Notes: a model not told the origin generated them from the letters alone. A stretch of DNA of 64,000 nt from Mycobacterium sp. 050128 (GCF_036409155.1 NZ_JAZGLW010000003.1:62001-126000), one strand, 5' to 3'; shown: positions 44,810 to 53,853, counted from the first letter of the stretch. Numbers and translations: made by a program.

Positions 44810-46572
44810 TCGGCGGTGGACAGCCGCTTCTCCGCGCGCGTCAGGTGCACCGGGAACTCGTCGCCCGGCTCGGGCCAGGGCTGACGCGCCAGCATGTCCG
44901 CGACGGTGACGTAGCCTTCCTCGATCACCCCGGCCTTGGCGTCCGCGATGCGATACCACTGCCGTTGGGTCTGAATGGGTTGGCCTTCCAGAATGACCAC
45001 CCGCACATCGCCCTCGTCGAACTGACAGCGCCGCTGCAGGGCCTCCAGCAGTTGCTCGTTGTGTAGGTGGCCTTCGCCGAAGTTCCAGCCGACCAGGGGA
45101 CCGGCGACGACTTCACCCTCGCGCATCCGGTAGTCGGCTTCGTTGTCGACGGCGCGAGGCAGCAACCCGTTGAGTGCGCGACCATGGGTGTGCATCGACC
45201 GGAAGGCACCGGCCTTGTCGATGGTGATCTCGGCGGTCGCCTCGTCGTACAGCCTGGCCAGTTGCTTGGCAGTGAGCGCTGAGCTTTTCACGACATTGGC
45301 TTCGATCTTCTCCTCGGCGCCGGCGCGGAAGCACCAGACGCTGGTCGCCCAGTTACCGGCGTAGTAGCGCATCGCGGGCAGGAACGAAAACTGCTGGGGG
45401 AAAAGGTTTCCCAGAATTGGAACCACGGCCAGGGCGACGACGAGGATGGCCAGCAACAGCGGCGATTGAAGGTCGGTGGCGTGAATTGCGTTGTAGTGCC
45501 CGAACAAATAGAACAGCGAGAAGATCAGGAATACATTCCACTCCAACGGAACTCCCATCGGGAGGTTGGAAATGATGTTGAGGTGGAAGATCACCATGAA
45601 GGCGATCAGGAACCACGCCCAGCGATGGCCATCGGCGAAGAAGACCAGGACCAGGGGCACCAGAAATTCGGCCGTAGTGCCGCCGACATGCGCCATGACT
45701 TTCGGTACCCAGGAGGGACGTATGTCATTGACCGGGTCCAGGTAGAGCCGGTGCTTGACCCAGTTGAACAATTTGCTGCGCAATAGCGGGTGGTTGCTGG
45801 TCATCGCCGCCACGACGTACGGGAAGTGATGATTGAGCTTGGATGTCGCCGCGCCCCACCACAGCGCGAGCATGACGATCTTGAAGCCCGCGATCTGATC
45901 GGTGAAGGGAAAGAAGAACACGAACAGGGTCAGCCAGTAGTGCTCGCCGCGGGCCGCTAAGAACACCGTCTTGTCGCGCAGGCCCAACAACGCCAGGGCG
46001 ACGATCGCCGGCACCACCACCATCGGGTCGAGCAGGCCGACATCGCCGCCGGTCGCGGTAACCGGGCCGCCACGGCCGGGAGAGAGTAGTGCCCAGACGC
46101 CGGAGGCAAGCACGATCGCGTAGAGGGCCACGTCGACGATCGAGCGACTATCCCCGCGGGTGAAGGGAATCATGCGCGGCCAGGGTGGCAGGCGAATCGT
46201 GTTGGGTCGCAACCAGAACAGGAAACCTCCGATGGGCGGCCAGAACCGCGCTGTCAGCGGCCCGGAACCGCAACCCAGGCCGAGGACCTCGAACAGCAGC
46301 GTGAACACCACGACCTTCTGGTACACGATCGGTTGGGTCCACCACTGGGCGATGCGATCGAGGCCGCCCAGCCCCGGGGTCAACGCGATGACCGCCGCAG
46401 CCCCGCCGGCGTAGGCGGCCATCTTCAGTACATACAGCAGATAGATCGCCGACGGCGTGCCGAAGCCGTGTTCCACCCAATGCCGGGTCACCACTTGCAT
46501 CCGCGTGGACCGGGGCAGTGTGGGCCAGGTGTCGTGGTCGACGTCGGGAAGGTCGGGCGTGATGAATCCCAT
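44806..46572 (-). CDS. DUF3556 transmembrane protein
   Basis: This encodes 588 residues from ATG 46572. The N-terminal MGFITPDLPDVDHDTWPTLP and the many hydrophobic segments (about 35-480, at least ten helices) are those of the DUF3556 family of large actinobacterial membrane proteins. The C-terminal about 180 residues are soluble (VLEGQPIQTQRQWYRIADA). The family has no assigned function. The upstream region contains a decayed transporter gene. Confidence 0.85.
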   Translation of the reverse strand: MGFITPDLPDVDHDTWPTLPRSTRMQVVTRHWVEHGFGTPSAIYLLYVLKMAAYAGGAAAVIALTPGLGGLDRIAQWWTQPIVYQKVVVFTLLFEVLGLGCGSGPLTARFWPPIGGFLFWLRPNTIRLPPWPRMIPFTRGDSRSIVDVALYAIVLASGVWALLSPGRGGPVTATGGDVGLLDPMVVVPAIVALALLGLRDKTVFLAARGEHYWLTLFVFFFPFTDQIAGFKIVMLALWWGAATSKLNHHFPYVVAAMTSNHPLLRSKLFNWVKHRLYLDPVNDIRPSWVPKVMAHVGGTTAEFLVPLVLVFFADGHRWAWFLIAFMVIFHLNIISNLPMGVPLEWNVFLIFSLFYLFGHYNAIHATDLQSPLLLAILVVALAVVPILGNLFPQQFSFLPAMRYYAGNWATSVWCFRAGAEEKIEANVVKSSALTAKQLARLYDEATAEITIDKAGAFRSMHTHGRALNGLLPRAVDNEADYRMREGEVVAGPLVGWNFGEGHLHNEQLLEALQRRCQFDEGDVRVVILEGQPIQTQRQWYRIADAKAGVIEEGYVTVADMLARQPWPEPGDEFPVHLTRAEKRLSTAD

Positions 46573-47062
46573 GATGGCCTCGTTCCGCGTTGAACCCAGT
46601 AGGCGATTACTCAATGTAGCGCCACCACGCGATTGAGTCGTGAATGCCTCGATCGAAACTCGATAGGCGAACGACAACACGCATTGCCTTCTGAGGAAGA
46701 GCTCATCGTGAGCCTTCGCTGGCACGCCGCTCCGAAATAGGCTGTCGTGACACGATTGCCATCGCAGCCGCGCATGAAATCGCGAAATGCCAAAGCGAAT
46801 TCAGCTCTGCCGCTCTGCTTGCTCACGCGATGGCCGTTCGGCCGATGGTTTCAGCGAGAGGGCGAGATGAGTTCGACGACAGAACAGGTGGTGCCCGCAC
46901 GTATTCGTGGTTGGGCTTTTCATCATTCCGCTGGCGCCCGAGACGCACGGCGAGACGTGGCCACAGTAGAGCAGTCGTCACGTGTTCTTCGTCGGGGCGG
47001 TAGAGGGCGAGCCGCGATCGCCGATCTCGTTGCGAGTCGGATTGCTACCTGACTCTCCGCTG
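46573..47062. other. Gene-poor stretch with a transporter remnant
   Basis: About 490 bases. Apart from the MFS remnant at 46867-46969, I see no intact gene. Short frames here are broken and lack support. It lies between the DUF3556 start and the GMC oxidoreductase stop. Confidence 0.5.
46867..46969 (+). pseudogene. MFS transporter remnant, almost entirely deleted
   Basis: From ATG 46867, just after GAGAGGGCGAG, the frame reads MSSTTEQVVPARIR, which looks like the start of an MHS-type MFS symporter. Within a few codons a different frame (46901-46966) reads VFVVGLFIIPLAPETHGETW, ending with a stop at 46967-46969. PETHGET is a typical MFS C-terminus. Only about 34 codons of an expected 430 or so remain, so an internal deletion with frameshift has removed the transporter. 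The intact GMC oxidoreductase next door may once have used its substrate. Confidence 0.45.
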
Positions 47063-48682
47063 TCAGCGCCGCGTATCGAAGTTCGGGCGGCGGGAAATCT
47101 TGATGAGGTCGGCACCCTTTTCGGCGATCATCACCGTCGCGGCGTTGGTGTTCCCACTGATGATCGCGGGCATCACTGATGCGTCGACAACCCGAAGTCC
47201 CTCGATACCATGAACTTTGAGCTCGGGATCGACGACCGCTCGTTCGTCGATACCCATCGCGCAGGTGCCGACCGGGTGGTACTCGGTCTGCGACCAGTTC
47301 CTCGCGTGAGCGGCCAGGGTGCTCTGGTCCAGGTTCTCTTCGGCGGGGAGATTAATCCCCTTGAGGAACTTCCTCAACGAGGGCTGGTGGGCGATCTCGA
47401 TTGCCGCGCTCAGGCCCGCGATGACGTCGTGAATATCTGCCGGGTCGGAGAAGTAGGCGGGATCGATGCGCGGAGGCTTCAGCGGGTCGGCGTAGCCCAG
47501 CCAGAGCCGGCCGCGGCTGCGCGGGTGGGTGGGGGCGGCATTCATCGTGAAATTCGGCAGCGGCGGACTGAAGTGTCCGTGGTCAACGAATGATGTTGGT
47601 CCGCCGATGAATTGGATGTTCGGGATGCCATCGCCGACGGTGGACAGGAATCCCCCCACCTCGCCGCCGTTGGAGGAGAAGGGGCCACCGCGCCGGTTCT
47701 GCCACAGCTCAAGGTTTTCCGGGCTGGCCATCTCCAACAGATCCGTCGAATCCTGAGTCCCCCAGACAATGGGGGTCATCGTGTGATCGTGCAGGTTCTC
47801 TCCGACACCCGGGAGGTCGGCTTTGACATCGATGCCGAGTGCACGCAGCGCATCGGCCGGGCCGATTCCCGACAGCAGCAGCAGTTGCGGGGAATTGATC
47901 GTGCCGCCGGACAGAATTACCTCCGCCGCGGCATAGACGGTCGCCTCCGCGCCATCGTGCAGGTAGGACACGCCGGTCGCACGAACCCCATCCACGAGAA
48001 TCCGGGTCGCTTGGGCATTGACCCGCACGGTGAGGTTGGGCCGCCCGAGTGCCGGTCGCAGATAGCCATCGGCGCCCGACCATCGCCAACCTTCATGGCA
48101 GCTGACTTGGTAAGCGCCCGAACCGATTTGGGATACACCATTGAAGTCCTCGGTGGCCTCCAAACCCCATTCACTCGCCGCGCTGATCCACTTGTGCGAG
48201 AGCTCATGGGTGAACATCCGGTCCTCGACGTGTAGGGGGCCGCTCTGACCATGCAGCGGTTCACCGAGGCGGTTGTTGTTCTCCGCCTTGATGAAGTAGG
48301 GCAGCACGCTGTCGTAATCCCACCCAGCGCAGCCGCGTTCGCTCCAGCCGTCGAAGTCCGCGCGGTCTCCGCGGATGTAGACCATCAAATTGATCGCGGA
48401 TGAACCACCCAGCGTCTTGCCGCGAGGGTAGGTCGCCGATCCCTGATAGTGCGTCTGCGGTTCGAGGCGATAATCCCAGTCGACTTCGGTCCCGAACAGG
48501 GAACTGAAGATGGCGGGGACCCGAATCGCGTCCTGGGTGTCCTCGGGACCCGCCTCAAGAAGGAGGACTTGAATCGACGGGTCTTCGGACAGCCGATTGG
48601 CCAGCACGCATCCAGCGCTGCCAGCCCCGACGATCACGTAGTCGAACGAATTGTGTGGTGAAACTTGCCGTGAAGATGTCAT
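47063..48682 (-). CDS. GMC-family flavin oxidoreductase (choline dehydrogenase-like)
   Basis: This encodes 539 residues. It has the FAD-binding DYVIVGAGSAGCVLANRLSE at the start, YPRGKTLGGSSAINLMVY as the GMC signature 1, and VLLSGGTINSPQLL-type signature 2. The catalytic His is in QTEYHPVGTCAMG, and the last motif is VVDASVMPAI. It oxidises an alcohol such as choline or a polyol with FAD. A TetR regulator is divergently encoded 127 bases away and probably controls it. Confidence 0.93.
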   Translation of the reverse strand: MTSSRQVSPHNSFDYVIVGAGSAGCVLANRLSEDPSIQVLLLEAGPEDTQDAIRVPAIFSSLFGTEVDWDYRLEPQTHYQGSATYPRGKTLGGSSAINLMVYIRGDRADFDGWSERGCAGWDYDSVLPYFIKAENNNRLGEPLHGQSGPLHVEDRMFTHELSHKWISAASEWGLEATEDFNGVSQIGSGAYQVSCHEGWRWSGADGYLRPALGRPNLTVRVNAQATRILVDGVRATGVSYLHDGAEATVYAAAEVILSGGTINSPQLLLLSGIGPADALRALGIDVKADLPGVGENLHDHTMTPIVWGTQDSTDLLEMASPENLELWQNRRGGPFSSNGGEVGGFLSTVGDGIPNIQFIGGPTSFVDHGHFSPPLPNFTMNAAPTHPRSRGRLWLGYADPLKPPRIDPAYFSDPADIHDVIAGLSAAIEIAHQPSLRKFLKGINLPAEENLDQSTLAAHARNWSQTEYHPVGTCAMGIDERAVVDPELKVHGIEGLRVVDASVMPAIISGNTNAATVMIAEKGADLIKISRRPNFDTRR

Positions 48683-48809
48683 GTGCCCAACGTACTCATA
48701 TCTGAGGTCACGTGCAATCAGATGGTGACTGACCCCACATGGTGCGGTCGCATGTGCGCAGGTGGCTTATGCTTTTCATCATGGGACGCGCGCAATCAGA
48801 AAGTCTTGA

Positions 48810-49427
48810 ATGAGGGATTACGACGGAAAGACCGCGACGGAACGGGTCGCGGAGCGCCGCGCGCGATTGGTCGATGCCGGCATCGAGTTGTTCGGCGAGC
48901 ATGGCTACGCCGGCACCTCCATCCGCGCGGTGTTGCGTCAGGCGGGACTGCGCGATCGGTATTTCGGCGAGAGCTTTGCCGATCTCGATGCGCTGTTGGC
49001 GGCCGCCTACGACCAGCTCATCGATGAGGAAGTCAGTGAATGCCGCGCCGCGATCGCCGCCACCGCCGGGGCCTCGGAAGGGGCGCGGGCGATGATTGAT
49101 TCGATCAGCCGCGGCCTGGACGGCAACCCCGGCCATGCGCGCATCAAGCTTCGCGAGGTGTTTTCCGGTGGGCCGATGGTTGCGGTCCACCGCCAAGAAG
49201 GGCTTCGCAAACTGGCCCAGCTCGTCGCCGACCTCTTGCCGGCGGTGGACGGCGTCGACGACCGTAGCCGGCTGTTGCTCGGCGTCGGTGTCGTAGCTGC
49301 CGCCGACGCCTATTTGCTCGCGTGGCTGGACGGTGACTTGGACGTGACGCGAGAAGATGTGGTCGATCTGGTGACGCAACTGTTCGATTCGGTGGCGTCC
49401 GGCATGACGGTCAACCGCCCGGGGTAG
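48810..49427 (+). CDS. TetR-family transcriptional regulator
   Basis: This encodes 205 residues. The N-terminal HTH (ARLVDAGIELFGEHGYAGTSIRAVL) and the recognition helix with RDRYFGESFADLDALLAAAYD are typical TetR. The C-terminal ligand domain is unassigned. It is transcribed divergently from the GMC gene, with a shared promoter region at 48683-48809 that contains CACGTG, so autoregulation and GMC control are likely. Confidence 0.92.
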   Translation: MRDYDGKTATERVAERRARLVDAGIELFGEHGYAGTSIRAVLRQAGLRDRYFGESFADLDALLAAAYDQLIDEEVSECRAAIAATAGASEGARAMIDSISRGLDGNPGHARIKLREVFSGGPMVAVHRQEGLRKLAQLVADLLPAVDGVDDRSRLLLGVGVVAAADAYLLAWLDGDLDVTREDVVDLVTQLFDSVASGMTVNRPG

Positions 49428-49430
49428 CGG

Positions 49431-49994
49431 TCAAATGCCATCGACCTGCAGCAGCGCGTGGGCCTTCAAGGTCTGCTGGGCGTGGTCCACGAACCGTTTT
49501 CGCGCCTCGCTTAGTGCCGCCAGCTGGTTGTCGACGGCGACGCGAGTCTGGTGAACGTGTTGCTCGGGTGCCGAGGATCGGATGGTTTCGCGGTGGGTGT
49601 TGGCGGGTTCGACCACTCGATCGGCCGCGTGACGAATTTCCGCACAGGTGGCCGCCAGTTCGGGAAATCCGATGAGGCTCAGGCTGTCTGCTGTGGCGGA
49701 CAGTCGCCGGATTTCACCCGCCAGGGTGAGCATGTTCTGGGTGAACACCTCGTCGTTGGTGGCAAAGGAGCGCACGTTGTAGAGGCGGTCGATCTCGAAT
49801 GCGTGCCCAGCGGCGTGCGATCCGAGCTGCAATAGCGTTTCTCGTAACCACTTGTGATGATCAAGTATGCGCGCCGATCGGATGGCGGCGCGGCTGTTTT
49901 TGTTGTTGATCATGACGCCGAGGAATGCGGTCGCGGTGACGAGTATTGACCCCAGCAGGGGCAGCCAGGGTATCCACCAATGCGTGTTGTCCAT
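49431..49994 (-). CDS. Uncharacterised single-pass membrane protein
   Basis: This encodes 187 residues. I start at ATG 49994 because a longer reading would overlap the GNAT gene and lacks coding character. One membrane helix (IPWLPLLGSILVTATAFLG, about 7-27) is followed by a long helical cytoplasmic region rich in His, Arg and Glu (RAAIRSARILDHHKWLRETL). There is no recognised family. Its role is unknown. Confidence 0.6.
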   Translation of the reverse strand: MDNTHWWIPWLPLLGSILVTATAFLGVMINNKNSRAAIRSARILDHHKWLRETLLQLGSHAAGHAFEIDRLYNVRSFATNDEVFTQNMLTLAGEIRRLSATADSLSLIGFPELAATCAEIRHAADRVVEPANTHRETIRSSAPEQHVHQTRVAVDNQLAALSEARKRFVDHAQQTLKAHALLQVDGI

Positions 49995-50047
49995 GGTGTG
50001 CCAGTATCCCTGGTCCGCGGTCGCGGCAGGCCGGGTTGCAAGCGTCG

Positions 50048-50533
50048 TCAGTAGCCGATCGATGCCAAGAAGGAACCGCGCGGCTCCTGGTAGTGACCCA
50101 GCGCCATCATGTTCAGCAGGTAGACGACACGCAGGCCGTGGTCGAAACACCATCGCAACAACTCGGCGTTGCGCAACGGAACAAGAAATCCATTCCAGGA
50201 GAACTTCTCTGCATCGGCGATCAATGCCTCGAGATCTTCGTTGCTCACGGCGACGGAGTGGCCGGTGAACCCGACGTCGGTCGTGTAGCCGGTTATTTGG
50301 CCGTCGCGCTCGACGACCTTGGCCGCTCCCCGTGCGACCCGACCATCGGATTCGGCTACGACACTGAAGTATCCGGGGTGAGGGTGCAACGCACCGACGA
50401 GATCGTGAGCATGTCGGACCGAGGGAAAGTCCGACGGAAAGTTGTGCCGGGCAGCGATCGCGTTGAAGGCTTCGTAACAGATCCGTGCGGCCGCGTTGAT
50501 GTCTGCCTCTGTCATGGTACGTATACGGGTCAT
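50048..50533 (-). CDS. GNAT-family protein with internally deleted acetyl-CoA core
   Basis: This encodes 161 residues. The N-terminal half (AARICYEAFNAIAARHNFP, then YFSVVAESDGRV) matches the opening of a two-GNAT-domain protein. The C-terminal half (ARGAAKVVERDGQITGY, NEDLEALIA, FLVPLRNAELLRWCFDHGLR, then YQEPRG) matches its end. The usual acetyl-CoA-binding Q/RxxGxG/A motif and about 120 residues between the two parts are absent, with no frameshift. Full-length homologues are about 280-290 residues (from memory). It is probably inactive as an acetyltransferase. It is adjacent to a membrane protein on the same strand. Confidence 0.75.
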   Translation of the reverse strand: MTRIRTMTEADINAAARICYEAFNAIAARHNFPSDFPSVRHAHDLVGALHPHPGYFSVVAESDGRVARGAAKVVERDGQITGYTTDVGFTGHSVAVSNEDLEALIADAEKFSWNGFLVPLRNAELLRWCFDHGLRVVYLLNMMALGHYQEPRGSFLASIGY

Positions 50534-50687
50534 CTGGTGGTTCCTCTATCCGTCGCCTGCACTAACGACGCAGCCTACCTAGTTGACCGGCGGCCAAACA
50601 CCCTGCGGTTAAAAGCTTTACCCTTCCAGAAGGAAGCAGGTCCCTCTCAAGGACGCGAAAACACAAGGGGGAGAGCCGGGTACGTTT

Positions 50688-51197
50688 CTAACTGCCGATC
50701 ACGAAACAGCGGCCGCTGCTCGACGCGAGTAGCACCTCCTGAACCGCTGACTTATCGATGGTCGGGAATTCGAAGCGATGCGTTTGTTGGCCCGCCTCGA
50801 TGGCGGCATCTTGAGACTCGTTGGTGCCGTCCTTCTTACGCACTATTGCCGTGACCTTGTCCGGCTTCGACATGTGCTGCGGCTCGTGGAAGTACCAGAC
50901 TTCAATTCCCGCCCCGGCTGAATTCGATTGCCAGCCATCGGAGTAGTAACACGCGGGATTCCCCTCGGCGTCCGGCGGCGGCGGTGTGCAGATCGACAAT
51001 CCGACACAATCGGGCGGCGCGCTGCTCGTCGTCGCCGGCGAAACGGTCGTAGTGACAGGGGGCGAAGCGGCAATGCTGCTGCTCGCCAAAGGTTTCGCCG
51101 AACTGGAGCCCGACTTACTCGGGTCGGACGCCAGGTGCGAGCCGCACGCCGTTACGGCGATACAGCACATCGCGCTGGTGGCGATCAATCGGAACAA
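50688..51197 (-). CDS. Small lipoprotein
   Basis: This encodes 169 residues if translation begins at TTG 51197; ATG 51170 is too close to the lipobox. The signal (LFRLIATSAMCCIAVTAC) ends in a lipobox at VTAC, followed by a Ser/Thr/Pro linker and a Cys-rich mature region (PPDCVGLSICTPPPP and PACYYSDGWQS). The end (EVLLASSSGRCFVIGS) is conserved-looking. No known domain is recognised. It lies 10 bases after the excalibur gene on the same strand. Confidence 0.6.
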   Translation of the reverse strand: MFRLIATSAMCCIAVTACGSHLASDPSKSGSSSAKPLASSSIAASPPVTTTVSPATTSSAPPDCVGLSICTPPPPDAEGNPACYYSDGWQSNSAGAGIEVWYFHEPQHMSKPDKVTAIVRKKDGTNESQDAAIEAGQQTHRFEFPTIDKSAVQEVLLASSSGRCFVIGS

Positions 51198-51207
51198 GGG
51201 TGCACTC

Positions 51208-51450
51208 TCAGTGGCAGATTTCGCAGGCAATGCCGTCGTTGTCCCGGTCAAGAGGGGGCCGATAGCCCGGCTGTCCCCGATAAATCGGAGCCACACCGGC
51301 ATCGCAGGCGGCCTTGCAGTTCGGGTAGTACACGCTCGAACCCGTCGTCGGTGCAGGAGACGTTGTGGTGGTGGATGGGGCCGCGTGGGCTGTGGGCGTC
51401 CCCGCTATCCCTAGCGCAATTGCTCCCACGGCGAACATCTGACGAAGCAT
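51208..51450 (-). CDS. Exported excalibur-domain protein
   Basis: This encodes 80 residues from ATG 51450, which has an AGAGG ribosome site. A signal peptide (VGAIALGIAGTPTAHA) precedes a Thr/Pro linker and a calcium-binding excalibur motif: YYPNCKAACDAGVAPI with DRDNDGIACE. The DxDxDG loop is intact. It is probably secreted or cell-surface associated. It forms an operon with the lipoprotein gene downstream. Confidence 0.85.
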   Translation of the reverse strand: MLRQMFAVGAIALGIAGTPTAHAAPSTTTTSPAPTTGSSVYYPNCKAACDAGVAPIYRGQPGYRPPLDRDNDGIACEICH

Positions 51451-51557
51451 CGGGCAAAACCTCTCATTAGCCAGGCAGCGTTGGTTGCTAACGAGTACAG
51501 AGCTAACACCTCGACGTACTTGCATGGCAAGGGCGAAGCGCCGGGGCAGTAGGTCGC

Positions 51558-52064
51558 CTAGAAGTGGTCGGCGATCCAGGTGGTGGTGAAGCGCTGCACA
51601 GCGGGGATGCTGTCAGACAAACCTGCACCGAGAGTCTTCTCGAGTTTGCCGCCCACCAATGGGATTTTGACGTGCACATTGACCGCGAACCGCAACTGTG
51701 TGCCGTCGCCGCTGGGCTCCAGCCAAGCTTGGGCGCGGGCCCCGCCCACCCCGGGCGACGTCGAGACCTTGACCTGGCCGAGAACCTGGCCGTCGCCGTT
51801 GGGTTTCCACGTCTCCTCATGGACGAGTTTCAGCTCGCCGGGTGTGAACTTGGCGACCGGGCCGGGCAAAAGCTGGCGTCCCAGGTGCTGCGTTACCCGC
51901 ACTGTCACCCTGCCGGCGGGGTCGAAATCCAGCGAGTCCAGCGTGGTGGTCGCGGCGTCCCCGAGGGCGATTCGGGCCAGCCAGTAGTCCTCGCGACTGA
52001 ACGCCGAATAGATCTGTTCAACGCTGGCGGGCGATTCGGTGGAGACGTCGAATGAGCGCGGCAT
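51558..52064 (-). CDS. DUF2505-family protein
   Basis: This encodes 168 residues. The opening SFDVSTESPASVEQIYSAFS, the WLARIALG segment and the VHVKIPLVGGKLEKTLG block are characteristic of the DUF2505 family in actinobacteria, a START/SRPBCC-like ligand-binding fold. It is cytosolic with no catalytic signature. It stands alone with short gaps on both sides. Confidence 0.85.
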   Translation of the reverse strand: MPRSFDVSTESPASVEQIYSAFSREDYWLARIALGDAATTTLDSLDFDPAGRVTVRVTQHLGRQLLPGPVAKFTPGELKLVHEETWKPNGDGQVLGQVKVSTSPGVGGARAQAWLEPSGDGTQLRFAVNVHVKIPLVGGKLEKTLGAGLSDSIPAVQRFTTTWIADHF

Positions 52065-52148
52065 AGCAACCCATTCTTACCAAAGTCGCGGCTGTCGTGT
52101 CGGGCTTGCTCGAATCGACTGAACGCCAGGGGAACTGATACGCGACGG

Positions 52149-52907
52149 CTACTGCTTGTCGACTTTGGCCGCGATCTGTTTGGCGGCGCTGACGCCGGCG
52201 TCTCCCGGATCCTTACGGCACGCTTCGGTGTCGATCACGACGTTGTTGCGCACCGTCAGCGCCCGTTGGCAGCTCTGCGCCATCGTGTCGCTGCCTTTAC
52301 TCAGACTCACGCTCACCGTGGTGCTCAGTATTCCGTTGCTGTTGGAAACCGGTCCCACCTTCCACTGAATGTCAGGAGCGTCCGGGTCGCCGCCGCTGGG
52401 AACGGTTTCCTGGTGGTTGGCGCAGGCGGGCCAACGCTGGGCCGACGTGTTGAAGAAGGCGGTCGCCTGGTCGGCGGACGGAAACAACACCACGAATTGG
52501 CTGATGTCAGGGTTCGGATCGTTCGACCCCGCGGGGATCGGCGCAGTGTCACGCTCCCCATGCACCGCGGTGTTGCCGCTGCCCGCGTAAACGGGCGTCA
52601 AGCCCTCGCCGGTGATGTAGAGGCACTCGGCCGGGAATTTGTATCCCTTGGGGAACACCTCGGTGCTTTTGTCCTCTTGGAGCGTGTCGAATGTCTTGTC
52701 GGACTTCGAACCCGTGACGCCCAGCACGCTGTCGACTTCGGCGGGAGTGAGCAAAAGGCTCGCCAGCGCGGCCTGCGCCAGGGGAGGCTTCGACGAAGTC
52801 GTGGTGGTGGTCGACGACGAAGCGCTGCCACCCCCGTTGCTACCGCCGCAAGCAGCAATCAGTATCCCGGTAGTGGCGACGGCGGCGGCGAGTGCGAATG
52901 GGCGCAT
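52149..52907 (-). CDS. PknH_C-type sensor-domain lipoprotein (copy 1)
   Basis: This encodes 252 residues from ATG 52907 after GGAAGG. The signal ends in a lipobox (LIAAC, about Cys20) followed by a Ser/Thr linker. The sensor domain (about 50-250) carries LLLTPAEVDSVLGVTGSK, CLYITGEGLTPVY, RWPACAN, then CQRALTVRNNVVID and EACRKDPGDAG. These Cys pairs are those of the PknH extracellular sensor. It is anchored at the outer face of the membrane. A second, very similar gene lies 187 bases upstream, a tandem duplication. Confidence 0.88.
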   Translation of the reverse strand: MRPFALAAAVATTGILIAACGGSNGGGSASSSTTTTTSSKPPLAQAALASLLLTPAEVDSVLGVTGSKSDKTFDTLQEDKSTEVFPKGYKFPAECLYITGEGLTPVYAGSGNTAVHGERDTAPIPAGSNDPNPDISQFVVLFPSADQATAFFNTSAQRWPACANHQETVPSGGDPDAPDIQWKVGPVSNSNGILSTTVSVSLSKGSDTMAQSCQRALTVRNNVVIDTEACRKDPGDAGVSAAKQIAAKVDKQ

Positions 52908-53094
52908 CGTTGGTGCCTTCCTGCTGGGGGCGAGTGATGCGCGCACTGCGCGCGTCGACTGTTCGGAGGGTGTTTGCGGATGGAGCATACGACAGCTGCG
53001 CGGGTCCTGTGGTGTTTGCGGGTAGCGAGACACATCCAAAACGTCCAGCGAGATCGCAGCGCGAACTACTGAATTCGTGCCGAGGGCGCAACGC

Positions 53095-53853
53095 CTACTG
53101 CTTGTCGACTTTGCCAGCGATCAGATTGGCGATGTCGACGCCCACGTTGCCGGGGCTTTGGCGACAGCCGTCAACGTCGATCGCGACGTTGTTGCGTACG
53201 GTCAGCGCTCTCTGGCAGGTCTTGACGATGTGCTCGCCATCCTTGACAAGGTTTACGGACACGGTTGTGCTCAGAACTCCGTTGTCATTGGAAACCGGCC
53301 CCACCGTCCACTGGAAGCCCGGGGAATTCGCGCCGTCGGGAACGGTGCCTTGGCGGTTGGCGCACGCGGGCCAGCGCTGGGCGGAGGTGCTGAAGAAGGC
53401 GCTCGCCTGCTGGGCGGCCGGAAACATCACCACGTACTGGTTTGCGTCGGGGCTCGACTCACTCGATGCCCCAGGCGTGGGTTCGGTGATTCTCTCGCCG
53501 TGCACCGATGTGCTCCCGCTGTTGGCGTATACCGGCGCGAGGGCGGGTCCGGTGATGTACAGGCATTCCTCCGGGAACCTGAAGCCCTTCGGGCCCATCC
53601 CGGCGGTTTGGTCTTCTTGCAGCGAGTCGGAAACCTTGTCGGTCCTCGAGCCGGTAACCCCGAGAACACTGTCGACGTCGGCGGGAGTGAGCAAGAGATC
53701 CATGAGTGCCGCCGGCGCGACCGCTTGCTTCGAGGCGCTCGTTGGGGTCGGCGCTGAGGAAGGGGTGCCGGTGCCACCCCCGTTGCTGTCGCAAGCCGCC
53801 GCCAGCATCACGGTGGCGGCGACTGCGGCGAAGGCTGGTAGCTGACTCATCAT
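53095..53853 (-). CDS. PknH_C-type sensor-domain lipoprotein (copy 2)
   Basis: This encodes 252 residues; ATG 53853 or 53850 follow GGAAGG. The lipobox (LAAAC, about Cys20) and the same block order as the gene at 52149 are present: LLLTPADVDSVLGVTGSR, CLYITGPALAPVY, RWPACAN, CQRALTVRNNVAID and DGCRQSPGNVG. Its length is identical to copy 1. Both differ mainly in linkers, suggesting a recent-to-moderate duplication with divergence of the ligand face. The ligand is unknown. Confidence 0.88.
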   Translation of the reverse strand: MMSQLPAFAAVAATVMLAAACDSNGGGTGTPSSAPTPTSASKQAVAPAALMDLLLTPADVDSVLGVTGSRTDKVSDSLQEDQTAGMGPKGFRFPEECLYITGPALAPVYANSGSTSVHGERITEPTPGASSESSPDANQYVVMFPAAQQASAFFSTSAQRWPACANRQGTVPDGANSPGFQWTVGPVSNDNGVLSTTVSVNLVKDGEHIVKTCQRALTVRNNVAIDVDGCRQSPGNVGVDIANLIAGKVDKQ

